Source: Candidatus Gastranaerophilales bacterium (GTDB taxonomy: Bacteria; Cyanobacteriota; Vampirovibrionia; Gastranaerophilales; Gastranaerophilaceae). Taken from it: DNA of 5,780 bases. Below the pieces are notes generated by a model. That model was not told the origin of the DNA. It saw only the letters and a program-made list of their open reading frames with translations, and did not search any database. Positions 1 to 5,780 of this stretch are shown piece by piece (position 1 is the first letter of the stretch; every line of letters begins with the position of its first letter). The translations under genes and the position numbers were made by a program. Where the stretch lies: NCBI GenBank assembly GCA_947632315.1, contig CANROV010000131.1, positions 1 to 5,780 on the forward strand, read 5' to 3'.

Positions 1-22
1 AGCCGAAAAACCAAAGAAAGAA

Positions 23-1102
23 ATGTTAAATTATATTAATGTCTTTAGAGGACTTGCAATCCTATTGATATTAGCAGGACACACTTTACAAATAGGAGCG
101 AAAGGCAGTATTATAAATAATGTTTCTTATGAGGTTTGGGCAGGCGGTACTGCTTTATTCATCTTTATTTCAGGTTTTTTATTCCAGCATTTATCGTATA
201 AATTTGAATATAAAAATTATATGAAAAAGAAATGGACAAATGTTATTATTCCGTATTTTTTAACTGCAATTCCCGGAATAATACTTTGTTTTTGGATTCC
301 TAAAATTTATGGAAACCCGTTTGAAGGTTTAAATCCTTTATTACAAATTGGAGTTTTCCTTACTACAGGAAGAGTTCATAATGTTCCCGTCTGGTTTATT
401 CCTATGATTGTAATATTTTTCATTATAAGTTTTTTATTGTTATATTTAGAAAAAAAGAATATTTTATATAAACTTCTTCCTGTTTTATTTTTAATTACAA
501 TTATAATACCGAGGTCTGATATTGAACCCGAATGGCTTGTAAATTATGATTATTGGCATAAATATTTAGCTTATATCGGTTATGTACTGAATGGATTTAT
601 TCATTTTACTTCTATGTATGTATTTGGGATGTATCTATCAAAGAACAAGGATAAAATAGATATTTTTTATAATAAACGAGCATTAATAACCGGATTAATG
701 CTTGTAACGGCGGGATTAGATGTATACTTAAGCCATAACAATATATATTTAAACGGAACAATATCCAAAATCTTCTTAACTTTACTGATTCTCGGATATT
801 TAAAGCATTATGATGATTTAATTAAATCTCATGAAAAAATAAATCATTGGCTTGACGTTACGGCAAAATACAGTTTCGGTTTATTCTTTATCCACTGGTA
901 TTATGTCTTTGCATTTAACAAAATATTTAATATGCCGAAAGTATTACCCGTAAATAATACAGCAGAGATATTTTCCTCCTCGTTGTGTGCTTCTTCAAGG
1001 TATTTATTTGTACTTGTAATGAGCTTTTTAACCTTATATATTATAAAGAAAATTTTAAATAAACTAAAAATTGAAAATACAAGAACCTTTATCGGCGTAT
1101 AA
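23..1102 (+). CDS. Acyltransferase_3 family integral-membrane acyltransferase
   Basis: Likely transfers an acyl group (often acetyl) to a surface polysaccharide, lipid or other envelope glycan at the cytoplasmic membrane; the substrate cannot be told from sequence. The 359-residue product begins with the family signature FRGLAILLILAGH (Arg9, His20, the conserved R...H pair of this fold), followed by GGTALFIFISGFLF at about 41-54, equivalent to the family's 'LFFxLSGFL' segment. Roughly ten hydrophobic segments follow, and a late FFIHW (His291) matches the usual C-terminal 'hhhH' motif. Length is normal for a single-domain member. Only a weak purine-rich stretch (AAAGAAAG) precedes the ATG, and the same frame is open back to base 2, so the true start may lie upstream of the window. 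The 3' end overlaps convergent comEC by 14 bp. Family call is firm; substrate unknown. Confidence 0.88.
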   Translation: MLNYINVFRGLAILLILAGHTLQIGAKGSIINNVSYEVWAGGTALFIFISGFLFQHLSYKFEYKNYMKKKWTNVIIPYFLTAIPGIILCFWIPKIYGNPFEGLNPLLQIGVFLTTGRVHNVPVWFIPMIVIFFIISFLLLYLEKKNILYKLLPVLFLITIIIPRSDIEPEWLVNYDYWHKYLAYIGYVLNGFIHFTSMYVFGMYLSKNKDKIDIFYNKRALITGLMLVTAGLDVYLSHNNIYLNGTISKIFLTLLILGYLKHYDDLIKSHEKINHWLDVTAKYSFGLFFIHWYYVFAFNKIFNMPKVLPVNNTAEIFSSSLCASSRYLFVLVMSFLTLYIIKKILNKLKIENTRTFIGV

Positions 1103-3461
1103 CTTTTTGAAACGACTGAGTTTTGGGAGAATACAAATAAATATCCATATTATTTTTTGATAATGATATTTTAACAGCATTATGATAATCGGTTCTATAG
1201 TATTCTTTTTGATTAGCTTCAAGAAGTTTTATAGTATCAGGATAAGGATGATTATACGCATTCGGGCCTGTTGAGATTAAAAATATTTTTGTATTGTCGG
1301 TCATAACTTTATCAATTGTATTAACAGCACCATGATGTCCGAGCTTCATTACTGTTATATTGGTTTTAAAATCATCAGGCAATGCTTCATAAGATTTATT
1401 ATCACCGTCACCCATAAAAATAAAATTATAATCTTTATATTTTAGCTTTGTAATAATAGATTTTTCATTTTCATCTTTTATATTTATACCCGAAGGTTTA
1501 TAAACAGAGATAACAAAATCTTTTTCTTTATAAATATCTTTTCTTTCATTAACAAATTCAGGTATAATTTTATTTTCATCAAGATAATTAAATATATTTA
1601 AAGATAAATTTGTATCTTCGGCAGAATCAGACAAATAAATATTTTCGGTATTAATTCCCTTTAAAATATCAATGGTTCCACCTGCGTGATCGGAATCAAA
1701 GTGTGTAAGAATTAATGAATTAAGCTTTTTTATTCCTTTATTGGTAAAGTATTTTAGTATAATATTTTTTGCCTGAGAGTTAGTTCCCAACGAGGACAGC
1801 CTTGCAGTATCTATTAAAAAATATTGTTCTTTTGGTGATTTTAACAATATAGAATCTGCATTACCTACGGAAAACATCAAAATTTCCGTTTTGTTATTTG
1901 AAAAAGGTATTAAAGTTAAAATAAAAATTATTAACAGAGAACTTAGCGTTAATATTATGTACTTTTTATAATATTTAAATCTTATTATAAAAATCAATGA
2001 AATAATAAGTATAAAATAAAGGATTATTTGAAAAAGTGAAGGTTTTTTAACAGATATTACCGCATAAGGTAAATTTGAAAATATATTTGCTATTTTAACA
2101 ATATAAATCAAGAAAGGATTAAGAATAATATCGGCAAATTTGCATATTTTATCGGACAAAACAGGGATTAATGCAATAATAGAGCTAATGAAACCGAGGA
2201 AAGAAACAATACTTAACACCGGAATAATAGCAATATTAGCCAATATCGAATAAAGTGAAAACGTATTGAAATAATACATTTGAAACGGAGCTGCAAATAT
2301 TTGTGCAATAACAGGAATCAAAACACCACCGGATAAATAATTTAATAATTTATATTTAAATTTAAAATTTAACAAAGGTGCTGTCAAAATCAAGGCAAAT
2401 GTTACTGCAAATGACAATTGAAAACCTATATCAAACAACATAAACGGATTATATGCCAGCATTATGAATGCAACAATAAACAATATAGACATTGTTGAAG
2501 CAGTTCTGTCTAAAAATTTACCTATCAAAATTAAAGTAAGCATAATTGAAGCCCGAATAACAGGCGGGCCAAAACCTGTCATACAGGTATAAAACAGAAT
2601 CAAGAGTATGCCTGTAATTAATGAAAGTTTATAATTTATTTTCAAATTTTTTGCAAAGAAAAACCAAATTCCGAAAATTAAAGTAACATTCATGCCTGAA
2701 GCGGCAAGAATATGAAAAATACCGGAATGCATAAAAGAATTTTTTGTTTCTTCATCAGGGTTTACAGCATCGTCGCCAAAGATTATACCGCCAAGTATTT
2801 CCAGCATGGGAGATTTTATATTTTTAGCATGGATATTAATTATTTGTGTTCTTTTATCATTCAATTTTCTTAAAAGTTTTCCTTTTAATTTATGGGAATG
2901 ATTATTAATACTCCACAAATCTTCAACATAAAGTAGAGTAAAAGTATTTTTATGCCTTAAATACTTTGAGTAATCAAATTGAAAAGGATTTTTAGCTTCT
3001 TTAGGCTGTTTTAATATTCCTGATAATTTAAGGTTATCCCCTATCTTAATATTTACTGCTTTACCTGATTTATCATTAATTGTAACAAGCGTTTTAGCTT
3101 TTATATTCCGAACATATCCGTCATCATAATTAACGTTATTCACTTTTGCATAAAAGCTTATTTTATCTTTTAAATTATTTGAAGGTATAGTAATAACTTC
3201 CGCATTAACGGTAACAAATTTATTTTGAAAACAACTTAAATCATCATAATATTTCATTTTAAATGATGAATTAATCATTCCAAAAAGGAATACGCAAAGT
3301 AAAACTAAAAAATATTTAAAAGATAATAAATTTTTTATTAAACAAATTGTAAGAATAGCAAATATTCCCATGACAAACAGAGAAGAAATATTTGAGAATA
3401 CAGAAATTATTCCTAAAATATACAAGCAAGAGAATAATATAATTTTAGCTTGTTTATCCAT
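1089..3461 (-). CDS. comEC: ComEC/Rec2 family DNA internalisation channel protein
   Basis: Membrane channel that carries single-stranded transforming DNA into the cytoplasm during natural competence (established family role). The 790-residue product has the complete three-part architecture: N-terminal membrane helices (about 7-67) and a soluble DUF4131/OB-like region (about 70-190, with NPFQFDYSKYL); a polytopic Competence domain opened by GGIIFGDD (224-231) and SGIFHILAASGMNV (246-259); and a C-terminal metallo-beta-lactamase-like domain from about 528. Visible metal-site motifs in the last domain are THFDSDHAGG (His587, Asp589, Asp591, His592), MGDGD (Asp685), GHHG (His709/His710) and NHPYPD (His738). 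SVGNAD (531-536) replaces the common DVGQGD, and SGMN replaces the common SGLH. Intact with no frameshift. ATG is preceded by a modest AAGGGA ribosome site 9 bases upstream. No comEA or other competence genes are in view, so the gene could act in competence or be a retained orphan. Confidence 0.93.
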   Translation of the reverse strand: MDKQAKIILFSCLYILGIISVFSNISSLFVMGIFAILTICLIKNLLSFKYFLVLLCVFLFGMINSSFKMKYYDDLSCFQNKFVTVNAEVITIPSNNLKDKISFYAKVNNVNYDDGYVRNIKAKTLVTINDKSGKAVNIKIGDNLKLSGILKQPKEAKNPFQFDYSKYLRHKNTFTLLYVEDLWSINNHSHKLKGKLLRKLNDKRTQIINIHAKNIKSPMLEILGGIIFGDDAVNPDEETKNSFMHSGIFHILAASGMNVTLIFGIWFFFAKNLKINYKLSLITGILLILFYTCMTGFGPPVIRASIMLTLILIGKFLDRTASTMSILFIVAFIMLAYNPFMLFDIGFQLSFAVTFALILTAPLLNFKFKYKLLNYLSGGVLIPVIAQIFAAPFQMYYFNTFSLYSILANIAIIPVLSIVSFLGFISSIIALIPVLSDKICKFADIILNPFLIYIVKIANIFSNLPYAVISVKKPSLFQIILYFILIISLIFIIRFKYYKKYIILTLSSLLIIFILTLIPFSNNKTEILMFSVGNADSILLKSPKEQYFLIDTARLSSLGTNSQAKNIILKYFTNKGIKKLNSLILTHFDSDHAGGTIDILKGINTENIYLSDSAEDTNLSLNIFNYLDENKIIPEFVNERKDIYKEKDFVISVYKPSGINIKDENEKSIITKLKYKDYNFIFMGDGDNKSYEALPDDFKTNITVMKLGHHGAVNTIDKVMTDNTKIFLISTGPNAYNHPYPDTIKLLEANQKEYYRTDYHNAVKISLSKNNMDIYLYSPKTQSFQKVIRR

Positions 3462-3470
3462 TACACAACG

Positions 3471-3476
3471 TCCCTT
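3471..3476 (-). promoter_or_regulatory. Ribosome binding site of comEC
   Basis: On the minus strand AAGGGA lies 9 bases before the comEC ATG at 3461. It is an imperfect match to AAGGAGG and sits directly after the T-run of the preceding terminator. It supports the chosen start; no better in-frame start is visible nearby. Confidence 0.5.
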
Positions 3477-3504
3477 AAAAAAAGACTCTAAATAGAGTCT
3501 TTTT
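3477..3504 (-). terminator. Rho-independent terminator after the exported coiled-coil gene
   Basis: On the minus strand, just two bases after the stop codon of the 151-aa gene, AGACTCT and AGAGTCT form a stem that is extended by flanking A/T pairs around an ATTT loop, followed by a run of seven T. This is a textbook intrinsic terminator for minus-strand transcription. The A-run on one side and T-run on the other (five T on the plus strand) make it roughly symmetric, so it could also stop stray plus-strand transcription. It separates the small gene from comEC, which starts only 16 bases further on. Confidence 0.85.
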
Positions 3505-3505
3505 A

Positions 3506-3514
3506 ATTATATCA
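3506..3514 (-). promoter_or_regulatory. Candidate extended -10 promoter for comEC
   Basis: The minus strand reads TGATATAAT, a perfect match to the extended -10 consensus TGnTATAAT. No convincing -35 hexamer lies about 17 bases upstream, which is tolerable for extended -10 promoters. The motif covers the stop codon of the upstream 151-aa gene, and the predicted start point (about 3498-3500) falls inside the terminator hairpin. It would give comEC its own promoter beyond the terminator. AT-rich DNA produces TATAAT by chance, so this is a candidate only. Confidence 0.4.
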
Positions 3515-3962
3515 TATTTTTTCTTATATTGTTTTTAGAACGTTCAATTCCCCGAATTTTGCGTTCAATTGATTTAATCTGATTATTAAGCACCCTTCTT
3601 TGTTCTTTAATAAGCTGATATTGAGTATCAACCTCCTGATATTTAGCCCGATACTCAAGCAATTCATTTCTAATATTAACCTGAGCGCTGTCGAGTTCAA
3701 AAAGAGCATTATTAAAATTGCCGGTTTGAGCAGAAACAGAATCCTGTGCTAAAGTAGAGTCTTTTTTAATACTTGTTTCAATCTTAGAATTTGAAGGAAG
3801 TGTAGCGGCAGAAGCCAGATTAACATTACCTTCAGTCTTTGTTACAGGAATTTCATTAACTACAGGATATTCAGTGGGATCAAAAACCATACCGTCAGCA
3901 AACACTATTGAACCTATAGCAAATATTAATGCTGATAAAATAAAAAAACTCTTTTTCATCAT
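3507..3962 (-). CDS. Exported coiled-coil protein of unknown function
   Basis: I do not recognise this 151-residue protein. A Sec signal peptide is clear: basic MMKKS, a hydrophobic core at residues 6-21 and a VFA|DG type I cleavage site after Ala22. There is no lipobox cysteine (no cysteine at all), so the mature protein should be free in the periplasm or outside the cell. Residues 23-80 are rich in Ser/Thr/Asn/Pro and look disordered. Residues about 84-148 form a strongly charged, coiled-coil-like helix with Ile/Leu in heptad spacing (for example Ile132, Ile136, Ile139) ending in a very basic tail. The start has two adjacent ATGs; GGAG is 4 bases before the first and 7 before the second (3959), so the second may be the real one. 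It is followed by its own terminator and is divergent from mfd. Likely a real gene because of signal peptide, ribosome site and terminator; function open. Confidence 0.8.
   Translation of the reverse strand: MMKKSFFILSALIFAIGSIVFADGMVFDPTEYPVVNEIPVTKTEGNVNLASAATLPSNSKIETSIKKDSTLAQDSVSAQTGNFNNALFELDSAQVNIRNELLEYRAKYQEVDTQYQLIKEQRRVLNNQIKSIERKIRGIERSKNNIRKNMI
3541..3570 (-). repeat. Short direct repeat encoding a coiled-coil heptad
   Basis: CGTTCAATT occurs at 3541-3549 and again at 3562-3570, exactly 21 bases apart. On the coding (minus) strand both copies encode Ile-Glu-Arg (residues 132-134 and 139-141), one heptad apart. The repeat is explained by coiled-coil periodicity, perhaps from a small internal duplication. 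Confidence 0.5.
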
Positions 3963-3966
3963 TTTT

Positions 3967-3970
3967 CTCC
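3967..3970 (-). promoter_or_regulatory. Ribosome binding site of the exported coiled-coil gene
   Basis: GGAG on the minus strand lies 4 bases before the ATG at 3962 and 7 bases before a second ATG at 3959. The spacing favours the second Met, which gives a standard MKKSFF signal-peptide start; the difference is one residue. Confidence 0.55.
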
Positions 3971-4041
3971 GATTCCTTTATAATTATTAAAGCATTTTTT
4001 TATACCCTTTTGCAACATTTTTGCTGTTGAATAATTTATTT

Positions 4042-4046
4042 GGAGG
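4042..4046 (+). promoter_or_regulatory. Shine-Dalgarno-like GGAGG with unusual spacing upstream of mfd
   Basis: GGAGG is the only good ribosome-binding match before mfd, but 17 bases separate it from the ATG at 4064, well beyond the usual 5-10. The intervening bases are A-rich and hold no ATG, GTG or TTG in the mfd frame; an in-frame ATA at 4061 does not solve the spacing. An in-frame TTG at 4040 overlaps the motif itself and has no ribosome site of its own. The start is therefore less certain than usual. Confidence 0.4.
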
Positions 4047-4063
4047 ATTTAAAATCAAAAATA

Positions 4064-5780
4064 ATGCAAAAATTCATATCCGAACTAAATTGTGAATATA
4101 AAGAAAAAATAAGTGCCTTATTAAGGAAAGGCACATCTTTTGGCATATCAGGAATTACTAATTGTGCAAAATTAATTTTATTGAGTCAATTTTTGAATTG
4201 CCAAAATAAAAATATAATTTTTATAACTGAGACAGAGCAAAATGCGCTTAAATATCAATGTGATTTAAAAACACTATTTGACTGTACTTCAGTCATTTTC
4301 CCTTATCAAGACGGTTCCATTTATGATTCTAATTCTAAAAACTTATACAAATACGCTAAACAAACAGAAATAATAAGAAATTTCAAGGAACAGAAAATAA
4401 TTATTATTCCCGAAAAAGCTTTATTTGAAAAGTTCCCTGATTATACATATTATGAGCAAAATAAAATAACCCTCAAAGTTAATGACGAAATAAATACGGA
4501 AGAGCTTATCAAAAGGCTTGTTGAATTAGGGTATAAAAGGAAAACACTAGTTGCAGATATCGGTGAATTCAGTGCAAGAGGCGATATCATTGATATTTAT
4601 CCTCTTACCGAAAAGCCTTACAGAATTGAATTATGGGGTGATACCATCACTGATATAAGAATTTTTGATAACTTAAACCAAAAAAGTATCGAAAAAACAA
4701 CTAAAGCAGAGATTCTTCCTGTTTACAAGTTTATTTTGGATGAAAATTCTTTTAAAAAGATTGAAAAATTAAAAGATGAAGATAATCAAAATTATTGGGA
4801 AATTCTTAATGCATTAAAAAACAAAGATTATTTTGAAGGAATTGAATATTATGAATCATACTTTAATCCTAATTTAGAAGTCATAACAAGGATATTAACA
4901 TCAAAAGATTTCATTATTGTTCTTGATGATTATACTCAAATAAAATCAAGGTATGAACAAATATGCGAAAATTTAGAAAAACAATATTTTGAAAATATAG
5001 ATTTAAAAATGGCACTGCCTTTAGATAAAATGAATCACAAAAATTTAAAGGAATTTCTCACTTCTTTAAGTTCATACACAAAAATATATTTTGATAATTT
5101 TATATCAGATGAATTTGAAATTAATATAGAACTCAATACGGAATTAATTCCGTATTTTTCATCCGGAACAAAAGATATTTCGGAATACATAAAAGATAAA
5201 ATAAAAAAAGGATATAAAGTAATAGCATCCTCTGATTACAGAAACAGAATCGAAGAAATATTAAAGGAATATGAAATTCCGTATTCAGACAATACCTTTA
5301 ACGCAGCAGAAGTATATATAACAAATAATCTCACATTATCGGGAAGTATAATACAAGATTGCAGACTGGCAATAATAACTGATAAAGAATTTTTTAATAA
5401 ACGTTCAAAAGATATAACAGCCAAAAGATATAATTACAGACGAGAAAATCAAGATTTTATAGAGAGCATAAACGATATACAAGAAGGTGACTATATCGTG
5501 CATATGGTACACGGTATAGGAATATTTAAAGGTTTATCGAAACAAAAAATCGATAACGAAGAAAAAGACTATTTAACACTTGAATATGCAAGAGGCGACA
5601 GACTTCACATACCTGCCGAGCAGATAAATATGTTATGCAGATATAGAGGTTCAGGCAATATAGCACCAACATTATCCAAAATGGGCGGTAATGATTGGAA
5701 TATAACAAAATCAAAAGTAAAAAAAGCCGTAGAAGAAGTTGCTCAAGATTTAATAAACCTATATGCGTTAAGGAAATTAT
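4064..5780 (+). CDS. mfd: Transcription-repair coupling factor Mfd (N-terminal part, cut by window end)
   Basis: Mfd binds RNA polymerase stalled at DNA damage, pushes it off with its ATP-driven translocase and recruits UvrA for nucleotide excision repair. The reading frame is open from the ATG to the last base, giving 572 residues of a protein that usually has about 1,100-1,200. Residues 1 to about 240 are the UvrB-like N-terminal module: a degenerate P-loop (GISGITNCAK, no GKT, as normal for Mfd) and the characteristic FSARGDIIDIYP (169-180) followed by YRIELWGD. Residues about 475-530 are the CarD-like RNA-polymerase-interaction domain (GDYIVHMVHGIGIFKG, then LEYARGDRLHIPAEQI). LSKMGGNDW (537-545) and the helix ending LINLYALRK lead into the helicase domains, which lie outside the window. 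Divergent from the exported-protein gene. No frameshift seen. Start choice is supported by homology-like N-terminal length but by a poorly spaced ribosome site. Confidence 0.95.
   Translation, partial: MQKFISELNCEYKEKISALLRKGTSFGISGITNCAKLILLSQFLNCQNKNIIFITETEQNALKYQCDLKTLFDCTSVIFPYQDGSIYDSNSKNLYKYAKQTEIIRNFKEQKIIIIPEKALFEKFPDYTYYEQNKITLKVNDEINTEELIKRLVELGYKRKTLVADIGEFSARGDIIDIYPLTEKPYRIELWGDTITDIRIFDNLNQKSIEKTTKAEILPVYKFILDENSFKKIEKLKDEDNQNYWEILNALKNKDYFEGIEYYESYFNPNLEVITRILTSKDFIIVLDDYTQIKSRYEQICENLEKQYFENIDLKMALPLDKMNHKNLKEFLTSLSSYTKIYFDNFISDEFEINIELNTELIPYFSSGTKDISEYIKDKIKKGYKVIASSDYRNRIEEILKEYEIPYSDNTFNAAEVYITNNLTLSGSIIQDCRLAIITDKEFFNKRSKDITAKRYNYRRENQDFIESINDIQEGDYIVHMVHGIGIFKGLSKQKIDNEEKDYLTLEYARGDRLHIPAEQINMLCRYRGSGNIAPTLSKMGGNDWNITKSKVKKAVEEVAQDLINLYALRKL
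5135..5156 (+). repeat. Perfect 22-bp palindrome with T-run inside mfd
   Basis: AATACGGAATT is followed immediately by its exact reverse complement AATTCCGTATT, and the T-run continues to 5159. As RNA it can fold into a 9-bp stem with a UUAA loop followed by U residues, resembling a weak intrinsic terminator in the mfd sense direction; the opposite strand has no U-run. It encodes ordinary residues (N-T-E-L-I-P-Y) in the poorly conserved stretch between the UvrB-like module and the polymerase-binding domain. The palindrome is certain; a function is not. Confidence 0.6.

Larger units (their letters stand above)
3963..4063. other. Divergent intergenic region between the exported-protein gene and mfd
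   Basis: This 101-bp stretch must hold the 5' signals of both divergent genes. It has TATAAT at 3979-3984 on the plus strand (a possible -10 for mfd, about 70-base leader, no good -35), TATAAA on the minus strand at 3998-4003 (a possible -10 for the exported-protein gene), the palindrome TTGCAA at 4010-4015, and a weak inverted repeat CAACA/TGTTG (4013-4017 and 4025-4029). None is strong enough to call as a promoter or operator with confidence. No small ORF or RNA gene is evident. Confidence 0.35.

Noticed and set aside
2338..2372. Very AT-rich low-complexity tract resembling an origin or promoter region
   Set aside because: It is inside an intact comEC frame with sensible residues; composition alone in AT-rich DNA.
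2574..2588. Inverted repeat ACCTGT-CAT-ACAGGT inside comEC
   Set aside because: Only 6-bp arms with a 3-base loop and no T-run; such short repeats are expected by chance and the codons encode conserved Competence-domain residues.
3524..3709. Open frame of 61 codons on the plus strand
   Set aside because: It lies fully antisense to the exported coiled-coil gene, with no ribosome site and no recognisable protein character; a shadow of the real gene.
4013..4029. CAACA/TGTTG inverted repeat as an operator for the divergent pair
   Set aside because: Five-base arms are too short to support an operator call without conservation data.
4091..4147. Possible loss of the Walker A motif in Mfd as a sign of decay
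   Set aside because: The N-terminal UvrB-like module of Mfd normally lacks a working P-loop; the active ATPase motifs lie downstream, beyond the window.
5236..5424. Open frame of 62 codons on the minus strand
   Set aside because: Antisense to well-supported mfd coding sequence; no start signals.
5526..5714. Open frame of 62 codons on the minus strand
   Set aside because: Antisense to the most conserved part of mfd (CarD-like domain); hydrophobic composition arises from the complementary codons.

Overview
The window is strongly AT-rich bacterial DNA (about 70% A+T by eye). Arg is mostly AGA, Trp is TGG, all three complete genes stop at TAA, and no in-frame TGA is read through, so the standard code applies. 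There are no tRNA, rRNA, CRISPR, IS or phage signatures. Gene content (integral-membrane acyltransferase, ComEC, an exported coiled-coil protein, Mfd) is that of an ordinary chromosome. Composition and protein style would suit a low-GC gut commensal such as Gastranaerophilales/Vampirovibrionia or a low-GC Firmicute or Fusobacterium. This placement is inference only; no marker here fixes the phylum.

Layout. (1) 23-1102 (+): Acyltransferase_3 family membrane protein; its frame is open back to the window edge, so the annotated start is provisional. (2) 1089-3461 (-): full-length ComEC/Rec2 DNA-uptake channel with a C-terminal metallo-beta-lactamase domain. It converges on gene 1, and the two 3' ends overlap by 14 bp with no visible terminator. 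(3) 3462-3506: a 45-bp gap containing a clear intrinsic terminator for the upstream minus-strand gene; a perfect extended -10 motif (TGATATAAT) lies over that gene's stop codon and could start comEC transcription inside the terminator. (4) 3507-3962 (-): a 151-aa secreted or periplasmic protein of unknown function with signal peptide, disordered middle and C-terminal coiled coil. (5) 3963-4063: a 101-bp divergent intergenic region. (6) 4064 to the window end (+): the first 572 residues of Mfd, the transcription-repair coupling factor, cut by the window before its motor domains.

The genes do not form one pathway. Mfd and ComEC both touch DNA metabolism (repair coupled to transcription; DNA import), but they are divergent with the small exported protein between them, and no other competence genes are visible. 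I found no previously undescribed system. The points most worth a second look are the perfect 22-bp palindrome with a T-run inside mfd, the promoter/terminator overlap before comEC, and the unassigned exported coiled-coil protein.
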